Positions 25,778 to 36,300 of a stretch of 45,941 bases of DNA are shown in pieces; positions within the stretch are counted from its first letter, which is position 1; each line of letters begins with the position of its first letter. The position numbers were made by a program, and so were the translations under genes. This stretch comes from Burkholderiales bacterium. Its GTDB lineage: Bacteria > Pseudomonadota > Gammaproteobacteria > Burkholderiales > Burkholderiaceae_F. Where the stretch lies: the NCBI GenBank assembly GCA_020248785.1, contig JADCGX010000237.1, positions 1 through 45,941 of the forward strand, written 5' to 3'. The notes under the pieces are model-generated. The model was not told the origin of the DNA and ran no database searches. It saw only the letters and a program-made list of their open reading frames with translations.

Positions 25778-25886
25778 TCGCTCATGCTAGATCCGTCGTG
25801 CGAGCAGATTCATGCCGATTCATGCTGGCGATAGCCCTAGACTTGAGCATGAAACTGCCAAACTGGCAGGGCAAGAGTGCAGGAAC

Positions 25887-26342
25887 ATGCTGGACAAGAC
25901 ATCGCGCCGGATCGTTGCCTGCCTGCAGCGTGATGCCACCCTGTCGGTGCAGCAGTTGGCCGATGCAGTGGGCCTGTCCCCCACTCCGGTGTGGCGGCGA
26001 TTGAAGGCGCTGCAGGAGTCCGGCGTGTTGCGTGCGCGGGTCACGCTGGTCGATCGCGAGAAACTGGGCCTGAGCATCTGCGTGCTGGCCCACGTCACCC
26101 TGATGCGCCATGGCGAAGGGGTGGTGGAGGCGTTCGAGCGCATGGTGGCCACCTGCGCTGAGATCATGGAGTGCGCGAGCACCACGGGCGAGAGCGACTA
26201 CCTCATCAAGGTCGTCGTCGCCGACATGAAGGCCTACGATCGCTTCCTGCAGGAGCGGCTGTTGCGGCAACCTGGCGTGGCCAGCGTCAGGAGCAGCGTG
26301 GTGCTGCGCGAGGTGAAGTACGAGACGGCGCTGCCGGTGTAG
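25887..26342 (+). CDS. Lrp/AsnC-family transcriptional regulator
   Basis: This 151-residue protein has an N-terminal AsnC-type helix-turn-helix (VQQLADAVGLSPTPVWRRLKALQ, residues about 20-43) and a C-terminal RAM/AsnC ligand-binding domain (from about 65, with CASTTGESDYLIKVVVAD). Members bind amino acids as dimers or octamers and control nearby metabolic genes. It is divergent from the indolepyruvate oxidoreductase gene, so regulation of amino-acid-derived arylpyruvate catabolism is the natural hypothesis. The Met at 25887 has AGGAA just upstream. A 15-codon in-frame extension on the 5' side is not needed. Confidence 0.9.
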   Translation: MLDKTSRRIVACLQRDATLSVQQLADAVGLSPTPVWRRLKALQESGVLRARVTLVDREKLGLSICVLAHVTLMRHGEGVVEAFERMVATCAEIMECASTTGESDYLIKVVVADMKAYDRFLQERLLRQPGVASVRSSVVLREVKYETALPV

Positions 26343-26532
26343 GCCGCGCGGCCGGCCGTCGACCGCACGCAGAACCCGGGCTTGCCCGAAGCGCGTACGC
26401 CGCTCCTTGAACATGTTCGGTGGACGTGCCCGGGACGTGTGCCGTTCCGTTCAGCGCCGAGCGCTGGGGGCGGGGCGGCGGCGCCGATGGAGGCCTGCGG
26501 GAGGCGTCGGCGCAACATGCCCGACGCGGGCA

Positions 26533-27459
26533 TCAATAGACCCTGATGCCGGCGCCAGGCCCGCCGAACGTCAGCTGCATGAACAGGCTGAATGCATTCT
26601 CGGCCGCCGAGGGTTCACGTCCCTGCTTGCTGGCAAGACCGATCTCGATCGGAGGAAGCGTGTCGGTGATCGGGCGGGCCTCGATGCGCAGGCCCTCGCT
26701 CGAGAACGGTCGATAGGCGACGTCGGCAAGCACCGTCACCGCCAGGCCCTGTGCCACCAGACTGCGCACGGCCTCGATCGACGTGACCCGGTAGCGCACA
26801 TCAGGCTCGACGCCAGCCGCGCGCATGAAGTCGCCCGTGTTCTGTGGCGTCTCGTCCATCCCGTACAGAACGTAGGGCAGATTGGCCAGATCTGACAGTG
26901 CGATGTCGCGCTTCTCCAGCAGCGGGTGGAGCGCAGGCAGCCACAACTGACGGCGCGAGTGTGTCAGGCGCACCGTGTGCAGCGCGTCCCGGTGATCCAG
27001 TCGGGCGAGCCACAGCACCCCGATGTCGATGCGGCCCGCGATCAGCCTCTGTTCGATGCGCTCCCGCTCCATCTCGATCAGCTGGAGGTCGACCTCCGGA
27101 TACGCACGCATGAAGCGCGCCACGGCAGGGACGATGTATGAACCCAACATCGAGTGGCTGGCCCCCACCCGCAGGCGCCCCGACACTTGCTGAGGAGTCA
27201 GGCCCGGGTCGCGTAGCGCCGCGTTCACTGCCGCCGAGATGGCGTACGCGTGCTGCAGGAACTTCTGCCCATCCACGGTCAGCGACACGCCGGTGGCATG
27301 GTGGCGGGCGAACAGCTGGACGCCCAGCGTCTCCTCCAGTTGCCGGATCGCCGCGGTGATCGCGGTCTGCGTGACGTGAGCCTTGGCCGCCGCCGCCGAG
27401 AACTGACCAGTCTCGGCAGCCGCAAGGAAGTAGCCGATCTGCTTGAGACTCAAAGGCAT
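26533..27459 (-). CDS. LysR-family transcriptional regulator
   Basis: This 308-residue protein has the LysR N-terminal winged helix (MPLSLKQIGYFLAAAETGQFSAAA, then TQTAITAAIRQLEETLGVQLFAR) and a two-lobed substrate-binding-like effector domain (from about 90; LRVGASHSMLGSYIVP). It is divergent from the ABC importer with a 154-base gap. The gap contains the direct repeat GCATGTCGG at 27524-27532 and 27547-27555, and between them a small palindrome, GGGTT/AACCC, which is a plausible operator. By the usual LysR logic it activates the importer when its ligand, perhaps the transported solute, is present. Confidence 0.9.
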   Translation of the reverse strand: MPLSLKQIGYFLAAAETGQFSAAAAKAHVTQTAITAAIRQLEETLGVQLFARHHATGVSLTVDGQKFLQHAYAISAAVNAALRDPGLTPQQVSGRLRVGASHSMLGSYIVPAVARFMRAYPEVDLQLIEMERERIEQRLIAGRIDIGVLWLARLDHRDALHTVRLTHSRRQLWLPALHPLLEKRDIALSDLANLPYVLYGMDETPQNTGDFMRAAGVEPDVRYRVTSIEAVRSLVAQGLAVTVLADVAYRPFSSEGLRIEARPITDTLPPIEIGLASKQGREPSAAENAFSLFMQLTFGGPGAGIRVY

Positions 27460-27613
27460 GAGAGAAATCGATGCAGCCGAGCAGAATTATCCATTTTCGC
27501 GATCCTGCGCGCGGCGCTACCGTGCATGTCGGGTTCCGTAACCCACGCATGTCGGCGCCTGACCGGAGCATGCCCGGCGGCCCACTTGAGAGTCCGAGCC
27601 GACGACGCCTGCC

Positions 27614-28594
27614 ATGTTGCCTTTCCTTCTGCGACGCCTGCTGCAGGCGGCACTCGTGCTGCTGTGCGTGGCCTTCGTGTCGTTCATCCTCTTCCAGTAC
27701 GTCGGCGATCCCGTGGTCTTTCTGCTCGGTCAGGACGCAAGCGCGGCCGAGATCGCCGCACTGCGCAGCGATCTGGGGCTCGACCGGCCGTCCTGGATCC
27801 AGTTCCTGCACTTCCTCGGAAACGCCGCGAGCGGCGAGTTCGGGACCAGTCTGCGGCATGGCGCCAAGGTGTCGACGCTGCTCGCGGCGCGACTGCCCGC
27901 GACCCTTGAGCTTTCGCTCGTCGCGGCTGCACTTGCGCTCCTGATCGGCGTGCCGGCCGGCGTGTACACCGCCCTTCGGCGTCGCGCGCCGGGCAGCCAG
28001 GCGCTGATGGTCCTGTCCCTGCTCGGGGTTTCTCTGCCGACCTTCCTGATCGGCATCCTGATGATTCTGGTCTTCTCGGTGCTGTTGGGCTGGCTGCCGA
28101 GCTTCGGCCGCGGCCCGCTCGTGTCGATCGCAGGAGTGGAAACGAGTCTCGCGACGTGGGTCGGATGGAGCCACGTCGTGATGCCGGCCGCCACGCTTGC
28201 AGTGTTCCAGGTTGCGTTGCTGCTGCGACTGGTGCGCGCTGAGATGCTGGAGGTCCTCCGGACAGACTACATCAAGTTCGCCCGCGCGCGGGGCCTTCCG
28301 GACCGCGTGGTGCACTTCCGTCACGCCTTGCGCAACACACTCGTGCCGGTGATCACGGTCGCAGGGCTGCAGCTGGGGTCCCTGATCGCGTTCGCGATCA
28401 TCACCGAGACGGTCTTCCAGTGGCCTGGCATGGGCCTGCTGTTCATCGAGGCCGTGACCTTTGCCGACATTCCGGTGATGGCGGCTTACCTGTGTGTCGT
28501 ATCGCTGATCTTCGTGGCGATCAATCTCGGTGTGGATCTGCTGTATTTCGGCATCGACCCGCGCCTTCATCCGCATCGCAGCTCCGGCCATTGA
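27614..28594 (+). CDS. ABC importer permease, DppB/OppB type
   Basis: This 326-residue inner-membrane protein has about six transmembrane helices, starting MLPFLLRRLLQAALVLLCVA. The EAA-type coupling loop reads RTDYIKFARARGLPDRVV around 220-237, and the characteristic GDPVVFLLGQDA segment follows helix 1. It should form a heterodimer with the permease at 30258 and belongs to the peptide/nickel uptake family. It is the first gene of a five-gene operon and is divergent from the LysR regulator. Confidence 0.9.
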   Translation: MLPFLLRRLLQAALVLLCVAFVSFILFQYVGDPVVFLLGQDASAAEIAALRSDLGLDRPSWIQFLHFLGNAASGEFGTSLRHGAKVSTLLAARLPATLELSLVAAALALLIGVPAGVYTALRRRAPGSQALMVLSLLGVSLPTFLIGILMILVFSVLLGWLPSFGRGPLVSIAGVETSLATWVGWSHVVMPAATLAVFQVALLLRLVRAEMLEVLRTDYIKFARARGLPDRVVHFRHALRNTLVPVITVAGLQLGSLIAFAIITETVFQWPGMGLLFIEAVTFADIPVMAAYLCVVSLIFVAINLGVDLLYFGIDPRLHPHRSSGH

Positions 28595-28628
28595 CCGGGT
28601 GGCTGGGTCTGTCAAGGAGAACCTGATC

Positions 28629-30203
28629 ATGAGTCCGACTTCTTTGCCTCGATTCCTCGCTGCCGTCGCGGCGGCCGTCGCGCTGAACGCCGCCGCGCAG
28701 ACCGTGCGCATCGGCAACCAAGGCGACGCCCTCTCGATGGACCCGCACTCGTTGAACGAGTCGCTGCAACTGAGCGTCACTGGCAACGTCTACGAACCTC
28801 TTGTCGGGCGCGACCGCAACCTTGCACTGACCCCGATGCTTGCCACGTCTTGGCGAGCGACCTCGCCCACCGTGTGGCGCTTCGAGCTCCGCCGCGGGGT
28901 CCGCTTCCACGACGGCACGTCGTTCACGTCGGACGACGTGGTCTTCAGCTTCGGCCGCGCAGCCGGTGAAGGCTCCGACGTCAAGACCTTCGTCAACGAG
29001 ATCAAGGACGTGCGGGCGCTCGACAGCCACACGATCGAGATCGAGACCCGTGCCCCGTTCCCGATCCTGCCCGGAGTGATCTCGCAGCTGTACATCATGA
29101 GCCGCAAGTGGTGTGAGGAGAACCAGGCGGCCCGGCCCGTAGACAGGCGCAAGGGCGTCGAAAACTCCTCGTCCTTCCGCGCCAACGGCACCGGGCCGTT
29201 CGTGCTGCGCGAGCGTCAGCCGAACGTCAGGACAGTCTTTGCGCGAAACGGGACGTATTGGGGCCGCATCGAGGGCAACGCGGCCGAGATCGTCTATACG
29301 CCGATCGGCAACGACGCGACCCGAGTGGCGGCGCTGCTGAGCGAGCAGATCGATGTGATGGAGCCCGTGCCGCTGCAGGACGTAGCGCGGATCAACGCCA
29401 GTGGCAAGGCCCGCGTAATGCAGGGGCCTGAGTTGCGAACCGTGTTCCTCGGTCTCGACCAGAAGCGCGACGAACTGCTGTACTCGAACGTGAAGGGCCG
29501 CAATCCCTTCAAGGACCGTCGGGTGCGGCAGGCCTTCTACCAGGCCATCGACATCGAGGGAATCCGGCGCGGCGTGATGCGTGGCGCATCGACGCCTGCG
29601 GCGACGCTGATCGGACCTGGGATCGCCGGGTTCGACACGGCCTTCAACCAGCGCCCGGCCTTCGACCCTGACAACGCCCGCCGGCTGCTGGGCGAGGCGG
29701 GGTACCCGAATGGTTTCGAAGTGACCCTCAACTGTCCGAACGACCGCTACGTCAACGACAGCGAGATCTGCCAGGCGGTTGCTGCCAACCTCGCGCGCAT
29801 CGGCGTCAAGGTCACAGTCGCCGCCGAGACCAAGGGCACCTACTTCCCCAGGGTTCTGAAGCGTGACACCAGCTTCTACATGCTCGCATGGACCCCTGCA
29901 ACCTACGACGCGCACAACACGCTCAATGCGCTGGTTCGATGCGTCGATGACAAGGGAGGCGGTCAGTTCAATCTCGGCAACTACTGCAATCCTCAGGTCG
30001 ACGACCGCATCCAGCGCATCCAGGCCGAGACGGAGCCTCTCGCGCGCAACGCCTTGATTCGCGAGGCCTTCCAGCTCGTGGCGGCCGACGTTGGGTATCT
30101 TCCGCTGCACCAGCAGGCGCTCGCCTGGGGCGTGTCGAACAAGGTTGAGCTGGTACAGCTCGCCGACAACTTCATGCCGTTCCGATACATGTCGGTCAAG
30201 TGA
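28629..30203 (+). CDS. ABC importer periplasmic solute-binding protein (SBP_bac_5)
   Basis: This 524-residue protein has a Sec signal (PRFLAAVAAAVALNAAAQ, probable cleavage near residue 24). The family-5 hallmarks are YEPLVGRDRNLALTPMLA, WRFELRRGVRFHDGTSFTSDDVVFS and ANGTGPFVLRE, the usual DppA/OppA-type arrangement of lobes. It captures the substrate in the periplasm for the adjacent permeases. The substrate (peptide, nickel complex, opine or other) cannot be deduced. A strong AAGGAG precedes the ATG. The operon order (permease, binding protein, permease, ATPase, ATPase) is slightly unusual because the binding protein is not first. Confidence 0.92.
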   Translation: MSPTSLPRFLAAVAAAVALNAAAQTVRIGNQGDALSMDPHSLNESLQLSVTGNVYEPLVGRDRNLALTPMLATSWRATSPTVWRFELRRGVRFHDGTSFTSDDVVFSFGRAAGEGSDVKTFVNEIKDVRALDSHTIEIETRAPFPILPGVISQLYIMSRKWCEENQAARPVDRRKGVENSSSFRANGTGPFVLRERQPNVRTVFARNGTYWGRIEGNAAEIVYTPIGNDATRVAALLSEQIDVMEPVPLQDVARINASGKARVMQGPELRTVFLGLDQKRDELLYSNVKGRNPFKDRRVRQAFYQAIDIEGIRRGVMRGASTPAATLIGPGIAGFDTAFNQRPAFDPDNARRLLGEAGYPNGFEVTLNCPNDRYVNDSEICQAVAANLARIGVKVTVAAETKGTYFPRVLKRDTSFYMLAWTPATYDAHNTLNALVRCVDDKGGGQFNLGNYCNPQVDDRIQRIQAETEPLARNALIREAFQLVAADVGYLPLHQQALAWGVSNKVELVQLADNFMPFRYMSVK

Positions 30204-30257
30204 CGGCCCGCTCCAGCCTCGCCACCGCATCCTGCCGCGCAACAACGAGCATTTCTG

Positions 30258-31187
30258 ATGGCAGCTTCATCGACGACCGCATCGCTGTGGAGGCGTTGGT
30301 ACGAATCCGATCTCGTCCACAGCTTGCTGGCGTCGCCCGTCACCATCGGTGCGGCTCTGATCTGGGTCGGTCTGCTGTTCTGCGCGGTGTTCGCCGGAAG
30401 TGTCGCCCCGCATGATCCCTTCGATCTGTCGACCCTGAGCCTTTCTGATGTCCGACTGCCGCCGGCTTGGCTGGACGGCGGGTCTACCCGGTACTTGCTA
30501 GGCACCGACGACCAGGGCCGCGACCTGCTGTCGGCGGTGTTGCACGGGGCACGGATCTCGCTGCTCGTCGGCATCGTCTCGGTGGTGCTCTCGGTGCTCA
30601 TTGGCGGTGCGCTAGGCCTTGCGTCCGGCTACCGCGGTGGTCTGTTCGATGCATTCATCATGCGCCTGTGCGACGTGACGCTTTCGTTTCCGGCCATCCT
30701 CGTCGCGCTGCTGATCGCCGGCATCGGACGCACGATGTTCCCGAATGCAGGGCATGCCATTGCGCTTGGGGTGGTGGTTGCCGCGATCACGCTGACCGGA
30801 TGGGTGCAGTACGCGCGCACCGTGCGGGCGTCCACCCTTGTCGAGCGCGGGAAAGAGTACGTTCTGGCAGCCCGCCTGGCCGGTGCATCGTCGCGACGGA
30901 TCATGATCCGCCACGTGTTGCCGAACGTCCTCGGGCCGGTACTAGTGCTTGCCACGATCCAGCTCGCGACCTCGATCCTGACCGAGGCCACGCTGTCCTT
31001 TCTTGGCGTGGGCGTGCCGGTCACATCGCCCTCGCTGGGCACCTTGATCCGCATCGGCAACGATTATCTGTTCTCCGGCGAGTGGTGGATCGCGCTGTTC
31101 CCCGGCCTGACACTTGTGCTGATCGCACTCAGCGCGAACCTGCTTGGCGACTGGCTGCGCGACGCGTTGAACCCGCGCCTGCGCTGA
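30258..31187 (+). CDS. ABC importer permease, DppC/OppC type
   Basis: This 309-residue protein has a cytoplasmic N-terminus (SLWRRWYESDLVHSLLAS) and then six hydrophobic helices. It contains the family sequence YLLGTDDQGRDLLSAVLHGARISL at about 75-98 and an EAA loop ERGKEYVLAARLAGASSRRI near 195-214. It pairs with the DppB-type permease to form the channel. It lies 54 bases after the binding-protein gene and 10 bases before the first ATPase gene. Confidence 0.9.
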   Translation: MAASSTTASLWRRWYESDLVHSLLASPVTIGAALIWVGLLFCAVFAGSVAPHDPFDLSTLSLSDVRLPPAWLDGGSTRYLLGTDDQGRDLLSAVLHGARISLLVGIVSVVLSVLIGGALGLASGYRGGLFDAFIMRLCDVTLSFPAILVALLIAGIGRTMFPNAGHAIALGVVVAAITLTGWVQYARTVRASTLVERGKEYVLAARLAGASSRRIMIRHVLPNVLGPVLVLATIQLATSILTEATLSFLGVGVPVTSPSLGTLIRIGNDYLFSGEWWIALFPGLTLVLIALSANLLGDWLRDALNPRLR

Positions 31188-31197
31188 GGACCCGTCG

Positions 31198-32172
31198 ATG
31201 AGCGTCCTTCGCGTCGAGCACCTGGTTGTCGATTTCGTGACGCGTCGCGGAGCGTTGCGCGCAATCGACGACGTGTCCTTCGAGATCGGCGCGGGCGAAG
31301 TGCTGGGCATCGTCGGCGAGTCAGGGGCGGGAAAGTCGTTGACGGGCGCTGCGATCATCGGGCTTCTCGAGCCGCCCGGAAGGATCACTGGCGGACGGGT
31401 GTACCTCGAAGGAGAGCGGATCGACGACCTCACGGGCGCTGCGTGGTGCTCCGTGCGCGGACGCCGCATTGGAGCGGTCTTCCAGGATCCATTGACGTCG
31501 CTGAATCCGTTGTTCCCAGTCGGCGATCAACTCGTCGAGACGATCCGTTGCCACCTGCCGGTGTCCGTCGACGAGGCGCGACGCAGGGCCATTGGCCTTC
31601 TGGAGGAGACAGGGATCCCAGCCGCGGCCGAGCGCATGGCGCACTACCCCCACCAGTTTTCCGGTGGCATGCGTCAGCGCGTCGTGATCGCCCTGGCACT
31701 GGCGGCCGAACCCAGGTTGATCGTCGCCGACGAACCGACCACCGCGCTGGACGTGTCTGTACAGGCACAAGTGATTCGGATGTTGAAGCGTGTCTGCCGT
31801 GACCGAGGCGCTGCGATCATGCTGGTCACGCACGACATGGGTGTGATCGCGCAGACCTGTGACCGCGTTGCCGTGATGTATGCGGGCCGGATCGTCGAGA
31901 TTGGGCCGGTTGCGGCTGTCGTCCACGATCCAGTGCATCCATACACCCGGGGGCTCATGTCCTCGATACCCTTGATGGACGAGGATCAGCGTCGGCTCGA
32001 ACAGATCGAAGGTTCGATGCCGCGCCTGGACGCCATTCCCTCAGGGTGCAGCTTCCATCCCCGTTGCACCAAGGCCATCGAGCGCTGTCGCCGCGATCGG
32101 CCCGAGCTCGTCAAGTCGGGCGTCACAGCATCGGCCTGCTGGCTGGGCGCGGTGGGTGGAGCCCGGCCATGA
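31198..32172 (+). CDS. ABC importer ATPase, DppD/OppD type
   Basis: This 324-residue ATPase has Walker A GESGAGKS near 41-48, a Q-loop (AVFQDPLTSLNP), the signature FSGGMRQRV and Walker B LIVADEPTTALD followed by the H-loop VTHDMGV. The C-terminal oligopeptide/dipeptide transporter extension is present (HPYTRGLMSS, and CSFHPRC with clustered Cys). It powers import together with the second ATPase. Its TGA overlaps the ATG of that gene by four bases (ATGA). Confidence 0.92.
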   Translation: MSVLRVEHLVVDFVTRRGALRAIDDVSFEIGAGEVLGIVGESGAGKSLTGAAIIGLLEPPGRITGGRVYLEGERIDDLTGAAWCSVRGRRIGAVFQDPLTSLNPLFPVGDQLVETIRCHLPVSVDEARRRAIGLLEETGIPAAAERMAHYPHQFSGGMRQRVVIALALAAEPRLIVADEPTTALDVSVQAQVIRMLKRVCRDRGAAIMLVTHDMGVIAQTCDRVAVMYAGRIVEIGPVAAVVHDPVHPYTRGLMSSIPLMDEDQRRLEQIEGSMPRLDAIPSGCSFHPRCTKAIERCRRDRPELVKSGVTASACWLGAVGGARP

Positions 32173-33164
32173 ACGCGTTCGTCAGCGTCGAGGGCCTGGA
32201 CAAGGTGTTCGACGTCTCGCCGCCCTGGCTCAACCGAGTGCTCCATCGGACACCGCGCCGCCTGCTGCGGGCCATCGACGGCCTGAGCCTCGAGATCGAG
32301 CGTGGCCAGACTGTCGCGCTGGTTGGCGAGTCCGGCTGCGGGAAGAGCACTGTCGCGCGAGTCCTCTCGGGGCTCTATGCGCCCTCCCGCGGGCGGGTTC
32401 TGTTCGACGGACTGGACGTGCACGCGAAGCGGTCGCCCGCGGACGAGGCGAGGTTCCGACCACGTGTACAGATGATCTTCCAGGACCCGTACGCGAGCCT
32501 TAATCCCCGCTGGAGGGTGGAGGACGTGGTCGGCGAGCCGCTGCTTCTGCACGGCGGCGTGCGGAGCCGGGTCGAACGGCGTGAACGCGTGGGCGATCTG
32601 CTGGCTGCGGTGGGGCTCTCAGCCGCGGACATCTCGAAGTACCCGCACCAGTTCTCAGGCGGGCAGCGGCAGCGCCTGTCGATCGCCCGGGCTCTCGCAG
32701 GACATCTCGAATTCCTCGTCTGCGACGAGCCGACTTCTGCGCTGGATGTCTCGGTTCAGGCTCAGGTGCTGAACCTGATGAAGTCGCTGCAGGAGAGTCG
32801 CGGGCTCACCTACCTGTTCATCTCGCACAACCTTGCGGCGGTCCGCTTCATCAGTGACGTCGTGGGTGTGATGTACCTGGGGCGTCTGGTCGAGATGGCG
32901 CCTCGCTCCCGGCTGTTTGCCGCCCCTCGTCATCCGTATACCAGGATGCTGCTCGACGCGGTGCCGTCGCTGCACCCGCAAGCTCCTGACCAGACCGTGA
33001 TCCAGGGCGACGTGCCGAATCCCCTGGAGCCCCCCCGCGGGTGTACTTTCCATCCCCGCTGCCCGCACGCCGTCGACCGTTGCCGCGAGCAGGCGCCGAC
33101 GCTGCTCGAGGCTGGCGGCATCCGCGTCGCCTGTCATGCCGTCGAGGAGGGTCGCCTTGGCTGA
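32169..33164 (+). CDS. ABC importer ATPase, DppF/OppF type
   Basis: This 331-residue partner ATPase has Walker A GESGCGKST near 57-65, the Q-loop MIFQDPYASLNPRW, the signature FSGGQRQRLS, Walker B LVCDEPTSALD and the H-loop ISHNLA. It also carries the Dpp/Opp C-terminal extension (CTFHPRCPHAVDRC). It is the last gene of the importer operon, translationally coupled to the preceding ATPase. No clear terminator is seen in the 190 bases before the next gene. Confidence 0.92.
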   Translation: MNAFVSVEGLDKVFDVSPPWLNRVLHRTPRRLLRAIDGLSLEIERGQTVALVGESGCGKSTVARVLSGLYAPSRGRVLFDGLDVHAKRSPADEARFRPRVQMIFQDPYASLNPRWRVEDVVGEPLLLHGGVRSRVERRERVGDLLAAVGLSAADISKYPHQFSGGQRQRLSIARALAGHLEFLVCDEPTSALDVSVQAQVLNLMKSLQESRGLTYLFISHNLAAVRFISDVVGVMYLGRLVEMAPRSRLFAAPRHPYTRMLLDAVPSLHPQAPDQTVIQGDVPNPLEPPRGCTFHPRCPHAVDRCREQAPTLLEAGGIRVACHAVEEGRLG

Positions 33165-33356
33165 GCGGATCGGCTCCGGCAATCAGCGGCGTCCGGAGTG
33201 GCCGCGCCCGGACGTCTCGCGGCCCTTGGCGCCCCGCCGCCCGGCCTGCGAAGCCGCAGATTGGGCAACACATGGCGGGGGAGCGCAAGGGCGATGGCGC
33301 CTGCGCGATCCCGTCGCGCACAGGCACGGCATCACCGCAGTTGGCGCCGGCGCACC

Positions 33357-36300
33357 ATGATCTCCACCTGCCCGGCGGCATCGCGCGCAGCGAGCTCGGC
33401 GTACGCACAATCGGGGGCTGTGGTCCCTGTTCGTATCTGTGTGCTCGGAGGCGTGTCGGTCGTCGGCGCAGACGGGCGCGAAGGCGCCGCGCTGGTCGGC
33501 CGCGGCGTGGTGCGCAGCGTGCTGGCCTTGGCCGCGTCCTCGCGCCAGGGCGTTCCCCGCGACGAGCTGACGGACGCGCTCTGGCCGCGACACGAGGCCC
33601 AGGCGGCGCGCAATCGCCTCCACCACACGCTGCACCTGGTGCGGCGGGCGCTCAACGAACTGGCGGGGGCTGGCGACTGGATCGTCGTCGACCGCGGCCG
33701 GTTGCGGCTCGATCCACGCGTCTGGTGCGACGCTTGGGAGGTGAAGGACGCTGCCAGCGGCGCCTTCGAGGTGCTGTCGACTCCGGCCCTCGCGAACACG
33801 CTCGAGCTGTGCCAGGGCGACTGGGCGCCCCAGGTCGAAGCCGCGGGTCTGGGCCAGGCAATCCGCCGGCAGTTGCACGAGGCGCATGTCCGGCTGCGGG
33901 CCGAGATGGCGCGTCGGCTGGCCGCTGACGGCGACACGCCGGCGCTGCGCGCGGCCCTGCAGGCGCTCGTCGAGCTCAGCGAGACAGACGAGTGGGCCCA
34001 TTGCCAGCTGATGCAGCTGGACCTGCAGGCCGGCCGGTATCACTCGGTGCTCCGGCGTTTCGAGTCGCTGGGCAAGCTGCTGGCGCTGGGGCTCGGCCTG
34101 CGGCCGTCCAGGCAGGCAAGCGAGATCGCGGCCCGGGCCGCCCGCCGGATCGACGAGAGTGCGCCGGGGTCGGTTGAGTCGATTGCGGCCGCACCCGCGG
34201 ACGCGGTCCCGGCATCCGCCGGGCCGCTGCTCGGGCGCGAGCCGCTACTGCGGGCGCTGTGCGGCGAGATCGCGGTGGCTCCGGGCGTGTGGAACGTGAC
34301 CGGCATGACTGGCGTGGGCAAGTCCGCCCTGATGCGCGAGGTGATGCGCCGCACCGCGCCGATGCTGGATGGCGGCGTGGTGTACGTGCGCCAGGAACAG
34401 GCCTGGGACGGCGTGGTCGCGGCGGCGGTGCGCGCCGCCGGCCTTCGCGGCCAGACTGGCGCCGCGGACGAGTTGCTGACCCGCCTGCTGTGCGAGCGCG
34501 AGGTTCTGCTGGTCCTGGACGACTTCGATCAGGCCTCCGATGCCTCAGCATTAACTGCCCTGCTCGAGCGCCCTCTGAGGGCCCGCGTCGTGCTGATCAC
34601 CAGCTTCCCGCTGGAAGCGCAACGCTTCCGGGTCGAGGCGGTGCAGGTGCCGCCCTTGGCTGTGGCGCCGGCCGGCGCGGCGCCGAGCGAGGCGCGTCTG
34701 AGCCCGGCAGTGGCGCTGTTCCAGTTGCGATGCGCCTCGTGGCACGACCGGGACCCGGACGAGACCGAGTTGCGCGATGTGGTGGCCCTGGTGGATGAGC
34801 TCGGAGGCTTGCCCCTGGCCATCGAGCTGGCAGCCGCGCAGACCGACGCGCGGACTCCCGGCGAGATCCTGGCCCAGGTCCGCGGCGGCAGTGGGCTGGC
34901 GCCCACCGCCCTGTCTCGGGCAGCGCCAGCCGCCGGACCGTGTCGCCGCACGATGCGGGACGCGCTCGATGTCTTCGTGGGGCTGATCGATCCGATCGAC
35001 CGGCTGCTGTACCAGGCGGTCTCGGTCTTCGCCGCACCGTTCGGCGTCGAGGCGGTGCGTGCGCTGTGCGTTCGGGCTGCGCTGCCCGACCCGGAGCGCT
35101 TGGTCAATGCGCTGCCGAGACTGGCCCGCTGCGGCCTGATCGAGCCCCGCCCTGGCACCGGAACGTACCGGATGCTGCTGGTCCCTCGAGCGCACGCGTG
35201 CGGGATGGCCCGCGCCAGCGGGCTGTGGACCAGCTTGGAGTGCGCCCACATCGACGTGCTGATCGAGGAGCTCGAGTCTGGCGCCGTGGGCCACGAGTCA
35301 CCGCTGTACGAGAACTGGCTGGTCCGCGTGCGCGACCGGGAGGACGAGGCCCTGGCCCAGCTGGAAGCGGCCCGCCGGGTCGGCGATGCCCAGCTGGTGC
35401 GGCTTGCCGGGCCGCTCGTGCAGGCGCTGGCCGTGCGCGGCCAGGGCCTGGCGGTCTTGCACTGGTGCGAGCTCGCCGTCCAGGCCAGCGTCCGGTCGGC
35501 AGAGCCTCACGCGGAACTGCTGTTTCGGACGTTCTGCGCGATCATCCTGCTCGCTGCGCAACGCACGGACCAGGCGCTGCCGTACGCCCGCGCCGGCGCC
35601 GAGCTTGCGCGCACCGAGAAGGACACCGCACTCGCGGCCCTTTCGGTGGCCACGCTGGCGCAGGCCATCAACGTCGCAGGATCCGTCGATGAGAGCCTTG
35701 CCGTGCTGCGCGAACGGTTCGGCTCGCATCCCAAGCCGGACGAACCTGGCTTCTGGACGGTCTTCGCCGCGATGGGTCGGATACGCAGGTCGGGCATCGC
35801 ACCCGCGCTCGACGCGCCCGGCCCTGGCGTGCCGCCGTTGCGCGTGCTGAGGGCACGCTTCGCGGGCTCGCTGCTGTGGCGGCACCTGCTCGTGGCGCTC
35901 GCGACCTTGAACCCCGAGCCGGCGGCGCGGCTCGAAGTCGCCGACGAGCTGGTGAACACCGGCCGGCAGATGGACCTGACTCCCTCCGTGGTGAGCGGCC
36001 TGTTCTTCCGGGTCCAGGCACGACTTTCGCTCGGCCAGCACGACGCCGCCGACCACGACCTGTCGGAGTGGTACCGGCTCGCACGGGACGACGGCGACTC
36101 GCTGGGCGCGGGCAGGTCATGCCTGCTGAAGGTCGAGCTGGCCTGGCGGCTCGGTGATCTCGACAAGGCCGCGCTGTGGCTCGGCGAGGCCCGCCGGCAC
36201 ATCCGGCCCGACGAGCATGCCGAGCAGTACCGGGTACTGATGCTGCACGAGGCTGCCGTGGCGACGCTGCGCGGCGACGAGGCCGCAGCCACGCGGGCGT

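Noticed and set aside
22652..25834. 1060-codon open frame on the plus strand
   Set aside because: It is fully antisense to the indolepyruvate oxidoreductase, with His/Arg/Gln-rich composition and no domains.
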